Positions 53,631 through 60,832 of a DNA stretch of 60,832 nt are shown piece by piece. The DNA comes from Pseudoselenomonas ruminantium (lineage in GTDB: Bacteria > Bacillota > Negativicutes > Selenomonadales > Selenomonadaceae), in assembly GCA_015058655.1 (NCBI GenBank), contig SVBX01000020.1, positions 1 to 60,832 of the forward strand, in the 5' to 3' direction. The stretch's first letter is position 1, and every line of letters starts with the position of its first letter. Below the pieces are notes generated by a model. That model saw only the letters and a program-made list of their open reading frames with translations. It was not told the origin of the DNA and made no database searches. The position numbers and the translations under genes are program-made.

Positions 53631-55361
53631 TCACACCCGCGGCACCTGCTCCACTGGGGTCAGATTCTCCGCCATGACAGCTATGGCAGAAACATGCTTT
53701 TTCTCCTCATGGGCTATGCACTTCAGGCGCAGGGTGAAATCATGGCCCCTGACAGACTGCTCTACCTGCTGCTCCTGGGCCGTCTCCACCGCCTGATTGA
53801 TGACCTGCCAAAAAAATGCCCTATCATCTTCCCTCAAGCAGCGAAGGGAATCCAGCAGTTCCAACAGCCCGGATATGCCCAGGCTGTGCAGGAGGCTTTG
53901 GAAAGCCCCATTGCTGTAAAGGAAAGAAAGCTGCCCCTCCCGGATTTCCATGATGGCCAGGGGCACATCGCTGATATGGTCCCTGCGCTCCTCGGGAGAC
54001 AAGAAGGGGAAAGTGCTGAGCACATTGACCGTGCCCAGGCTTCTATAATATGGCGCCTCTTCAAAGGGCTCGAAGGCCATCTTGGCATTCACGCCAGCAT
54101 AAAAGCCCGCTGCATCCTTGAGGGGAGCCGGCCTGCCGAAAAGGTACCCCTGCACCATCTCACAGCCAATGGCCTTCAGAAAGGCAAACTGCTCCTCCGT
54201 CTCCACCCCTTCCACCAGGGTGTGGATGCCCAAATCCTTGGCCAGCCCCACGATGCCCTTGATCATGGTCTTAGCCTTGGGGTTATCCTTGAACATGCGC
54301 ATGAACTGCATGTCCAGCTTCACCACATCGAACTCATATTTCACCAAATTATTGAGGGATGAATACCTGCTGCCGAAATCATCCATCCAGACCTCATACC
54401 CCGCAGAGCGGAAACGCTGGATTGTCTCCTGGAGCATCTCATCCTCAATGGCGCTTTCCGTCACCTCGATGCGCAGCTGCTCCCTGACAGCTCCCGTTTC
54501 CTCGCGGATTTTTTCAATGGCGGCAAACATATCCTTCAGCTGGAAATCCACCCGAGAGAGATTCACTGAAATGCGCGCCAGATTCCAGCCTTCTCCCGCA
54601 TGCTCTCTTACCTCTGCAAAATCCTCGCACACCTGCCGCACTATGAAAAGGTCCAGCTTGTCAGACAAATGCGCCTCCTCCAGCACCTCTACGAAGATGC
54701 CGGGGGAAATCATGCCATACACCGGATCGATCCAGCGAGCCAGCGCCTCGAAGCCGCAGACCTGCCTAGTCATCACCCGCACCTCTGGCTGATAGTAGAC
54801 CCTTATCTCACCACGGGCCAAGGCTGCTTCGAAGCGGCTGACAATGTACTGGCGCAGCTTGGCTCCGGCCTCCATGGAGGCATCGAAGTAACAGTAGCTC
54901 TGATCATAAAGGCGCTTGATGCTCTCACAGGCCAGCTTGGCCCGGTCGAGAACCACCGTCACATCTGCTGCGTCACCTTCAGAAATATATATGCCGGCCT
55001 TCACATTGATGGAAACCTGCTGGGCAAATGCCTGCACCCGCTCCTGCACCCGCATGACCCTGGAGACAATATCATCATTCAGCAGCGCCGCCACGAAATG
55101 ATCCTCGTGGAGCCGGGACAGGATGCCATCGGGAAAGACATCCCGCATGACATGGGCCACCTGCCGCAAAAAAGTATTGCCTGCGTGAAAGCCATAAGCC
55201 TGATTGTAAGCCTTGAAATTCTCTATATCGAAGTAGATGACGGCCAAGTCCCCATCCTCCGAATCCCTTAAGAGAACCGTAGCATCCTCCAGGAAATGAT
55301 TCATATTGAAGAGGCCGGTGATATCATCGATCTGCCGCCTGTTGTTTCTCTGATCCTGCAA
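53631..55361 (-). CDS. Cyclic-di-GMP phosphodiesterase with degenerate GGDEF domain
   Basis: A 576-residue cytoplasmic protein with GGDEF (about 15-150), EAL (about 170-410) and a carboxyl-terminal PAS-like segment. The GGDEF signature is replaced by RLHEDHF, so cyclase activity is not expected. The EAL site is well kept: GFEALARW, ISVNLSRVDF, RIEVTESAI, DDFGSRYSSL, VVKLDMQF, LVEGVETEEQ and GYLFGRP. It should therefore hydrolyse cyclic-di-GMP, possibly tuned by GTP binding to the degenerate domain. The start is TTG at 55361, 8 bases after AAGGAG; codons upstream run into the DnaA-box cluster. No signal peptide or membrane helix is seen. Confidence 0.9.
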   Translation of the reverse strand: MQDQRNNRRQIDDITGLFNMNHFLEDATVLLRDSEDGDLAVIYFDIENFKAYNQAYGFHAGNTFLRQVAHVMRDVFPDGILSRLHEDHFVAALLNDDIVSRVMRVQERVQAFAQQVSINVKAGIYISEGDAADVTVVLDRAKLACESIKRLYDQSYCYFDASMEAGAKLRQYIVSRFEAALARGEIRVYYQPEVRVMTRQVCGFEALARWIDPVYGMISPGIFVEVLEEAHLSDKLDLFIVRQVCEDFAEVREHAGEGWNLARISVNLSRVDFQLKDMFAAIEKIREETGAVREQLRIEVTESAIEDEMLQETIQRFRSAGYEVWMDDFGSRYSSLNNLVKYEFDVVKLDMQFMRMFKDNPKAKTMIKGIVGLAKDLGIHTLVEGVETEEQFAFLKAIGCEMVQGYLFGRPAPLKDAAGFYAGVNAKMAFEPFEEAPYYRSLGTVNVLSTFPFLSPEERRDHISDVPLAIMEIREGQLSFLYSNGAFQSLLHSLGISGLLELLDSLRCLREDDRAFFWQVINQAVETAQEQQVEQSVRGHDFTLRLKCIAHEEKKHVSAIAVMAENLTPVEQVPRV

Positions 55362-55398
55362 GACAACCACTCCTTGTGAGGTATCAAACCCATGTCCT

Positions 55399-55495
55399 TT
55401 TTCCACAGAGTTATCCACATAACTGTGGATAACTCTTCTTCAACAGGGGATTATCCACAAAATCTGTGGGCAATCACTTCACTGCCTGTTGATAA
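55399..55495. promoter_or_regulatory. DnaA-box cluster upstream of the EAL-domain gene
   Basis: Three perfect DnaA boxes (TTATCCACA at 55411-55419 and 55451-55459; TGTGGATAA at 55424-55432) and two one-mismatch boxes (TTTTCCACA at 55399-55407; TGTTGATAA at 55487-55495) fall within 97 bases in the gap before the EAL-domain gene. No dnaA, dnaN or AT-rich unwinding region is nearby, so a regulatory or DnaA-titrating site is more likely than the origin. Confidence 0.75.
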
Positions 55496-55518
55496 CCTCA
55501 CTCCCTCATATCATTCTC

Positions 55519-56250
55519 TCAAAGGGAAATGCGGCCGAACTCCTCCAATGCGTCCCGAAAAGTGATATTTTTGCCATGACGGGTCATGGTATATTTCTTG
55601 GTTTTTTTCAGATATTCCACGGTAGCCCGATATATCTCATCCTCCACCGAGCCGGGCACCAGCCCTTCCCAATTGGCGGGACTGTAAGGCCTTTCCTTTA
55701 TGGCATTCTGAGGCCTGCCCGTCACCTCCAGTTCGGAGAGGAACTGTATTTCCTGACGGTCTGGCCTGATATAGTAGTGCTCCAGGAAATATGTCTGGGG
55801 ATAAGTGTAATCTCCGGCACCGCCGACTTCCCCTGCTCCATCTTGCACCAGCTTCACCCACACATCGATGATTTTCTCGCTGGCAGAATAGGGCAGATAG
55901 CGCCATTTGGCAGTCCCGGTATCCAGGTAGTAGGTAAAGCCGCTTTCATCCCGAAGGATTTTCAGGTACCGCTCTTTTACCGGCTTGCCCTTGGTTTCAT
56001 CTGCTTTTGTCTCTTCCGCAGGAGCTTCAAACCATTCATCGGCCCTGCTCTTATCCGAAGGATGGATTTCCCCGGCAGGAGGCTTGCTGTACTGCGGCTC
56101 TGTATCAGCCTTCAGTTTGGCTTCCTTTTCCTCATCCCCCTGCACCACGGTCACTATCTCATCATCAGGGTCGTAAGCCCCCGCCGGTGTCACAGGCAGC
56201 AGCATGGCCACCGACAAGAGAATTCCTGCCAAAATTTTTCCGTACCTCAT
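55519..56250 (-). CDS. Secreted protein, paralogue of the one at 53092-53502
   Basis: A 243-residue protein with signal peptide (AGILLSVAMLLPVTPAGA), an acidic, low-complexity linker (about 30-90) and a carboxyl domain with ESGFTYYLDTGTAKWRYLPY, IDVWVKLVQ and TYFLEHYYIRPDRQEIQFL. That domain resembles the smaller protein at 53092-53502. AGGAGGTGTGACCTC precedes the ATG at 56250. It lies directly after the sugar-sensing operon, but no functional link is visible. The function is unknown. Confidence 0.78.
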   Translation of the reverse strand: MRYGKILAGILLSVAMLLPVTPAGAYDPDDEIVTVVQGDEEKEAKLKADTEPQYSKPPAGEIHPSDKSRADEWFEAPAEETKADETKGKPVKERYLKILRDESGFTYYLDTGTAKWRYLPYSASEKIIDVWVKLVQDGAGEVGGAGDYTYPQTYFLEHYYIRPDRQEIQFLSELEVTGRPQNAIKERPYSPANWEGLVPGSVEDEIYRATVEYLKKTKKYTMTRHGKNITFRDALEEFGRISL

Positions 56251-56329
56251 GAGGTCACACCTCCTCACTAGGATTATTCGCCCCCTAAAGTATTTTTCCT
56301 TGTTGATAAAGAAATTTATGAACAGTTCC

Positions 56330-57634
56330 TTATCGCTGCATATAAGCATTCACTTCTTTCTGCAGCTTGTGGAGGGAATTGGAAAGCGGCCTGTCCTCGG
56401 CGTAAATCTTCTGGATGGCATTCTCTGCCATCATGATGACCGACTCATGGTCGCGGAATTTGGGATGGCTCACCGCTTCGTCCATGATGCTGCTCACTGC
56501 GTCCAGGTTCACGGATTCTGAGCCGGAAGCCCCCCAGCCCCAGCGTGCTTTGGCCGCCTTCAGCACCACTTCCCGGCGCACAGGCAGGCCCTGGGATTTT
56601 TCCAGCACAGTCCGCTGCACCTCCGGGTCCATGGTTATCTTCTTCATCAGCTGCCAGGCCAGGCCCGTCTCTGCAGTGCGGTCGCTCATGGCCAGCAGCA
56701 GCGTGCTCACGGGGGAAACATTCTTGCCGGAGGGACCAGCAGGCAGGCGCACGCAGTCCCACTCTGAGTTCGAAAATTTCTTGATGCGCCAGGGGTAGGG
56801 CTTATAGGTCTTATACTCAGCGAAATTAAAGGGACGGAAGGCCACCCGTCCCTGATCCACCTCTCTTCCTGTCACTTCATGCCCCTGCTGCAGTTTCTTC
56901 AGCTGCATGACAAATTGGACGCTTTGCTCAACATTGGGCGCAGTGAAATTACACGCTCTCCGCTCAAGATTGAAAAGGCCGCCTCCATTGCTCGTCACTG
57001 CCAAATCCCAGTCGTAGCCATACATGCCAAACTGGTCAAGCTTCCCATCTCCGTCCGTATCGCGAGTAACCCTGGCGCAGATATCGTAGAAATCCTGCCA
57101 AGTCCAGTTTTCATCGGGCATCTCGATGCCCTCCCTGATCAGCAGCGTCTTATTCACGAACATCAGGGTAGGGGCGCACTCCACCGGCAGGGCATAGAGA
57201 TTCCCGCCCTTCCTGCCATATTCCAAGAGCGCCGGATAGAAGCCATCCTCATCGAAGCCCTTGTCCAGGCTGATGAGGTCAGACAGATTCCTGATGGCTC
57301 CCATGGAAGCATAAGCCTCGAAATCATCGTCCAGCACCAAAAACACATCCGGCTCCGTACCAGCCAGGATTTGCTCTGCCAGCCACTCAGAATAATCCTC
57401 CGGCTTGATGCCGCTGACATAGGTCACATCCACATCCGGATGCTCCTCCTCGAAGCTCTCTATGGCCTTGTCCACCACGGCATAGCCCTCGCTGCTGGGC
57501 ACATCCCAGGAGCTGCCCACAAAGACCCCCAATCTCAGCTGGGTGCGGGCATGGGCTGCCTGCCAGCCCCAGAGGCCCAAGACAAGCAGCAAACAAAGCG
57601 CCACAAGGTGACCTCTCGAATTTTTCCCCATCAT
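56330..57634 (-). CDS. Family 1 extracellular sugar-binding protein of the sensing operon
   Basis: A 434-residue protein with a non-lipoprotein signal peptide (CLLLVLGLWGWQAAHA) and the family 1 binding-protein fold (AIESFEEEHPDVDVTYVSG; PDVFLVLDDDF; TLMFVNKTLL; WTWQDFYDICARVTRD). Its start overlaps the response-regulator stop (ATGA). No permease or ATPase gene follows, so it either serves a transporter encoded elsewhere or acts as a second sugar sensor. It is the last gene of the four-gene operon. Confidence 0.85.
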   Translation of the reverse strand: MMGKNSRGHLVALCLLLVLGLWGWQAAHARTQLRLGVFVGSSWDVPSSEGYAVVDKAIESFEEEHPDVDVTYVSGIKPEDYSEWLAEQILAGTEPDVFLVLDDDFEAYASMGAIRNLSDLISLDKGFDEDGFYPALLEYGRKGGNLYALPVECAPTLMFVNKTLLIREGIEMPDENWTWQDFYDICARVTRDTDGDGKLDQFGMYGYDWDLAVTSNGGGLFNLERRACNFTAPNVEQSVQFVMQLKKLQQGHEVTGREVDQGRVAFRPFNFAEYKTYKPYPWRIKKFSNSEWDCVRLPAGPSGKNVSPVSTLLLAMSDRTAETGLAWQLMKKITMDPEVQRTVLEKSQGLPVRREVVLKAAKARWGWGASGSESVNLDAVSSIMDEAVSHPKFRDHESVIMMAENAIQKIYAEDRPLSNSLHKLQKEVNAYMQR

Positions 57635-58311
57635 CTTTCCACCGCTTCAGCAGCCAGGCCTGTCTGCACCGCCCAGATAGCCAGCTGGGTCCTGTCCCTG
57701 AGACCAAGCTTGGAAAGCACCGAGGAAAGCCCATTGCGGACAGTGCCTTCGGACAGGCTCAGCTGGTCTGCGATTTCCTTGTTGGAAAGCCCATGCCCCA
57801 CCAGCAGGGCGATATTCCTCTCGGTGCGGCTGAAAAGTTCCACTCCCCCCAGCGTCTCCACCGTGGAAGCAGCACTGCCTCCCTTTTTGGCCATCTGGCT
57901 GAAAAGCTTCACCACCTTCGTCACCACTTCCGGATTTATCATGGCACCGCCAGAAGCCACGGTACGAATGGCACTCGAAAGCTCAGACACGGAGACACCT
58001 TTCAGCATATAGCCGCTGGCTCCGTACTTCAGGGCATTGTAGACATATTCATCATCATCAAAGGTGGTGAGGATGATGATGTGCACCTCAGGATATTTTT
58101 CCTTGATGATGCGGGTAGCCTGCACCCCGTCCACTTCCGGCATGCGCACATCCATGAGTATCACATCCGGCCTGTCCTGCTCCAGCATCTCCAGGCACTC
58201 ATGCCCATCCGAGGCCAGGGCAGACACCTGCATATCGCCGTTCTGCTCCAGGACTATCTTCAAGCTGTCGCGGATAAGTTCCTGATCATCCGCTATCATA
58301 ACCTTAATCAT
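57631..58311 (-). CDS. NarL/FixJ-type response regulator
   Basis: A 226-residue transcription regulator: a receiver domain with phosphorylation site Asp54 (VILMDVRMPE) and acidic pair (IADDQ), then a LuxR-type helix-turn-helix (SRTERNIALLVGHGLSNKEI; LSLSEGTVRNGLSSVLSKLG). GGAGGAAACCC precedes the ATG, and the gene overlaps the kinase gene by 8 bases. It is the partner of that kinase. Sugar uptake or catabolic genes are probable targets, perhaps including its own promoter at 60650-60690. Confidence 0.95.
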   Translation of the reverse strand: MIKVMIADDQELIRDSLKIVLEQNGDMQVSALASDGHECLEMLEQDRPDVILMDVRMPEVDGVQATRIIKEKYPEVHIIILTTFDDDEYVYNALKYGASGYMLKGVSVSELSSAIRTVASGGAMINPEVVTKVVKLFSQMAKKGGSAASTVETLGGVELFSRTERNIALLVGHGLSNKEIADQLSLSEGTVRNGLSSVLSKLGLRDRTQLAIWAVQTGLAAEAVER

Positions 58312-59647
58312 GGGTTTCCTCCTTATTCCCCTGGCCTACAGGTATCACGGCCTCCAGTTCGAAGCCCTCTTCCGAGCGGCAGGTCAGGCTGCCATGCAGC
58401 AGGCAAAGCCGCTCCTGCATGTGCTTGAGACCGAAGCCCGGCACTGTCTCCTTGCAGCCCACGCCGTTATCCACAATGCCGATATGCAGCCGCCCCTCTT
58501 CCAGGCGGAAGGTGACCTCAGCCTTGGTTGCGTGGCCATGGCGGTTGGCGTTGGTAAGCCCCTCCTGCACGATGCGGTAAATGACCTCCTCCACATCCTG
58601 TCTCAGATGCTCTGGCCAGCCCTCGACCACCAGGCTGACCTCCATGGAGGTAGTCTCAGCATATTCCTTCACCATATGGGAAAGGGCCTCCCTGAGCGGC
58701 AGCCGCTCCAGGTCATCGGGCCTGAGTTTCTTCACAGAACGCCGCACATCCTTCAGGCCGTGTCGCGCCACTTCCCGCAGCCGCCCCAGCTGCTCCTTGG
58801 CCTTCGCCGGAGCCGCATCGATGAGCACCAGGCAGGCATCCATCCCCGCAGCCAGCCCCGTGAGGGTATGCCCCAGAGTATCGTGGATCTCCCTGGCCAG
58901 GCGGTTACGCTCGCGAGTCTCTGCCGTGCGCTCTGCCTCAGCGGCATATATGCGCAGCTGCTCGTTGGCTGCCTCCAGCTGCTCATTGAGGGACTGGATG
59001 CGTTCCTTCTCCTGATGCTTGTTCTGAATCAGCATCACGAGATAAAGGGCAAAGAGCACCACATTCACCGAGGAAAGGCCACTCTTGATGGCAGCCAGGG
59101 CTCCACGCGCCGGTGCCGCATAGTAGGATGTATATGCGTCAAAAGGCTCCACGCCCCCTGCAAAACTCAGCATATTGTAATCCGCCAGGAAAAACAGCAG
59201 CAGCATGGCCCCCAGCAGCAGGCCGCCCCGATTCTTGCCATCGTAGCGGTGCATGAGGTCTGCCACCACCAGCAGCACCAGTCCGTCATAAGCAAGGCTC
59301 AGGGTACGCATGACCACCAGGCAGGCTATGGTTTCCGCCAGCAAGGCAAGATATCTTGCCTCCTGGGTGATATCCTGCCTGTGGTAAAGCCTGCCGCAAG
59401 CGAAAAGCACGCAGAAAGCCAGCAGCGACAAGGCCACCACCTCATCTGCCGGCAAAGGGCGCACAGACAGGGCAGACAAGAAAGAGTGTGCCCCCATGGC
59501 CTCGATGATCTTGTGCTGAGTCACATAATAAAAGCCTGAGAGCAGCAGCACTACCAGCCCGTTGTAAAGCCACAAGAGCTGGTGCAGCCGCGCCGCCAGG
59601 CTCTTGTTCTTGAACAGGCTGCGCCAAAGGAAAAGGTCGATCTCCAT
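58304..59647 (-). CDS. Membrane histidine kinase (HisKA_3 type)
   Basis: A 447-residue sensor kinase with about six membrane helices in the first 210 residues, a coiled coil (LNEQLEAANEQLRIYAAEAE), the phosphoacceptor box (LAREIHDTLGHTLTG) and an HATPase domain (GLTNANRHGHA; VDNGVGC; GFGLKHMQERL). There is no sizeable extracytoplasmic domain, so the signal probably comes from the anchored binding protein encoded just before it. ATG at 59647, 9 bases after GGAGG, shares one base with the upstream stop (TGATG). Confidence 0.93.
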   Translation of the reverse strand: MEIDLFLWRSLFKNKSLAARLHQLLWLYNGLVVLLLSGFYYVTQHKIIEAMGAHSFLSALSVRPLPADEVVALSLLAFCVLFACGRLYHRQDITQEARYLALLAETIACLVVMRTLSLAYDGLVLLVVADLMHRYDGKNRGGLLLGAMLLLFFLADYNMLSFAGGVEPFDAYTSYYAAPARGALAAIKSGLSSVNVVLFALYLVMLIQNKHQEKERIQSLNEQLEAANEQLRIYAAEAERTAETRERNRLAREIHDTLGHTLTGLAAGMDACLVLIDAAPAKAKEQLGRLREVARHGLKDVRRSVKKLRPDDLERLPLREALSHMVKEYAETTSMEVSLVVEGWPEHLRQDVEEVIYRIVQEGLTNANRHGHATKAEVTFRLEEGRLHIGIVDNGVGCKETVPGFGLKHMQERLCLLHGSLTCRSEEGFELEAVIPVGQGNKEETHD

Positions 59648-60615
59648 CAGTCCCATCCCTCCTGCTCTTCATTTGCCGCATTCTCTTTGGTAATCAATAC
59701 CGTGGGCAGCTTCACCAGGGGATTCGGCGTCTTGCCCTGCAATACCTTGTAAGCCTCTTCCACGGCCAGGCGGCCGATGCCCCTGGGGTCCTGCCCCGCC
59801 GTGGCCTGCATATGGCCCTGGGCAATGAGGTCGCGGGTCTCCGTGACGCCGTCCACCCCGTAGACTGCCACCCCCTCCAGGCGCCCCGCCTGGCGAAGGG
59901 CAGCCATGGCCCCCATGGCCGCAGGGTCATTGAGAGCCATGACCACATCTATTTCCGGATGACGCTCAATCATCCTTTCCATGGCCGGCATAGCCGTCTC
60001 CAGCTGTCCCCGGCACTCCTCCTGGTCCACCACTTGGAAGGCAGGATAGTGGGAAAGCACATCCAGGAAGCCCTTGATGCGGTCCTGGGCCGAGCGGGCC
60101 TGGCTATGGTTCAGGAGAGCCACCTTGCCCGTCTGACGGTGCGCCACCAGATGGCGGGCGCACTGCTGCCCCGCCAGATAGTTGTCTGACACCACCGTAG
60201 AGGCCACATGAGCATCATCCTCCACATTGGTATCAAGGGCGATTACCGGCACCCCTGCCCGCCAGGCCTTCTCGATGGCAGGCTCGCACTTGCGCCAGTC
60301 CACGGGATTGATGAAGATAAGCTCCACCCCATCTTTGATAAGCTCCTCTATCTCCGCATTCTGCCTCTCCACCGAAAGGGCAGGGTCCCGGGTGATGAGC
60401 ACATCCCCCCGATTCTCCACCGCCGTGCGGATTTCCTCATCCACCACTTCATAAAAGGGATTATTGAGGGTCATGTAGACAGCCCCCAGCTTGCGCCTGC
60501 CTTCCGTCTGCCGGGCCGAAAGGTCGGTATTCACCAACTGCAGAATGCCCAGCGTTATGAGCAGAACCACCATCAGGGACATGAACCCCCAGAAAATCTG
60601 TTCCCGTTTCTCCAA
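59647..60615 (-). CDS. Membrane-anchored periplasmic sugar-binding sensor (RbsB/XylFII-like)
   Basis: A 322-residue protein with a short cytoplasmic start, one uncleaved membrane helix (about 9-28) and a type 1 periplasmic-binding fold: GAVYMTLNNPFYEVVDEEIR; NPVDWRKCEPAIEKA; GVPVIALDTNV; SDNYLAGQQCA; VVMALNDPAAMGAMAAL. It lacks a lipobox or cleavage site, so it stays as a signal input rather than a transporter part. Clostridial XylFII, which senses xylose for a LytS-type kinase, has the same design. TTG at 60615 is chosen because GGAGG precedes it by 8 bases. It is the first gene of the sensing operon. Confidence 0.87.
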   Translation of the reverse strand: MEKREQIFWGFMSLMVVLLITLGILQLVNTDLSARQTEGRRKLGAVYMTLNNPFYEVVDEEIRTAVENRGDVLITRDPALSVERQNAEIEELIKDGVELIFINPVDWRKCEPAIEKAWRAGVPVIALDTNVEDDAHVASTVVSDNYLAGQQCARHLVAHRQTGKVALLNHSQARSAQDRIKGFLDVLSHYPAFQVVDQEECRGQLETAMPAMERMIERHPEIDVVMALNDPAAMGAMAALRQAGRLEGVAVYGVDGVTETRDLIAQGHMQATAGQDPRGIGRLAVEEAYKVLQGKTPNPLVKLPTVLITKENAANEEQEGWD

Positions 60616-60649
60616 TGACACTTCCTCCAAAATCAATGCATCGAGTCTT

Positions 60650-60690
60650 ATTATAAGGCCATTATTAAAGATTTGCCATAGGCAAATCTT
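60650..60690 (-). promoter_or_regulatory. Promoter with palindromic operator of the sugar-sensing operon
   Basis: TATAAT (60650-60655), 17-base spacer and ATGGCA as -35 (60673-60678) read leftward. A perfect inverted repeat, AAGATTTGCC-ATA-GGCAAATCTT (60668-60690), covers the -35. This is a typical place for a regulator site. Confidence 0.65.
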
Positions 60691-60755
60691 CCTCTTTGCC
60701 TTTCAACGAGGCAGGAAATATCAATTGCGCTCGTTAAGCGCTCAAAGCAAAAAAG

Positions 60756-60829
60756 GGGGCTGTTGCAAGAGTATGATTTCACTTATCCACAGCCCCCTTT
60801 TCCTTGTTAAAGCATAAGAAGTGCCTATT
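60756..60829. repeat. Terminal inverted repeat, right copy
   Basis: Inverted copy of bases 1-74 with one mismatch (60823). GGGGCTGTTGCAAG reads rightward toward the window edge, so if this is an insertion-sequence end, the element lies outside. A perfect DnaA box (TTATCCACA, 60783-60791) is in the loop of its hairpin. Confidence 0.85.
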
Positions 60830-60832
60830 CAT

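Noticed and set aside
55399..55495. Chromosomal replication origin
   Set aside because: The DnaA boxes are real, but dnaA, dnaN, gyrB or rpmH are absent and no AT-rich unwinding element adjoins.

Overview
The window looks like the chromosome of a diderm Firmicute of the class Negativicutes, most likely a Selenomonas or close Selenomonadaceae relative. Three things point there. An SLH-domain porin of the OmpM/Mep45 type sits beside Gram-positive style genes (DUF951, long-form hpf, csaB, strong TTGACA/TATAAT promoters, GGAGG ribosome sites). There is a complete-looking lipopolysaccharide (LPS) core cluster built on ADP-heptose. Intergenic DNA carries GC-rich palindromic repeats. Almost all genes are on the minus strand. 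The two window edges carry the same 74-base repeat in inverted orientation, so the window probably ends where an assembly broke at a dispersed element.

Layout. 0.1-8.1 kb: a pentose uptake and catabolism operon on the minus strand (small membrane protein, ChvE-like binding protein, MmsA ATPase, MmsB permease, FGGY kinase, araA), reading leftward from a near-consensus promoter at 8046-8074. 8.1-12.2 kb: a dense set of toxin-antitoxin loci around the porin gene: a TxpA/holin-like peptide with a fully overlapping antisense RNA, a YoeB/RelB-type pair, and two par/fst-like type I loci that flank a nitrilase-family gene. 12.2-26.6 kb: housekeeping and envelope genes (ychF, upp, csaB-DUF5693-DUF2993, prfB, secA, hpf, a cold-shock gene, an amino-acid ABC transporter, a zinc-ribbon protein), separated by large inverted repeats. 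26.8-51 kb: LPS biosynthesis, with heptosyltransferases, ADP-heptose synthesis (rfaE1 twice, rfaE2, gmhB, rfaD; no gmhA seen), an O-antigen ligase-like protein, many glycosyltransferases, UDP-galactopyranose mutase, an LtaS/OpgB-like phosphotransferase, an LptD-like outer-membrane protein, and a HEPN/MNT toxin-antitoxin pair inside the cluster. 51-56.3 kb: secreted proteins, a CDF cation exporter and an EAL-domain protein with a DnaA-box cluster in front of it. 56.3-60.7 kb: a four-gene sugar-sensing operon (membrane-anchored periplasmic binding protein, histidine kinase, response regulator, second binding protein) behind a promoter whose -35 is covered by a perfect palindrome.

The best candidates for something new are the two par/fst-like loci. 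In each, a 22-31 base direct repeat covers the toxin start region and recurs exactly at the predicted 5' end of a convergent antisense RNA, and both RNAs share a bidirectional terminator. The toxin peptides and antisense promoters are conserved between the two loci, but the recognition repeats are not. All functions are read from sequence alone; no database search was run.
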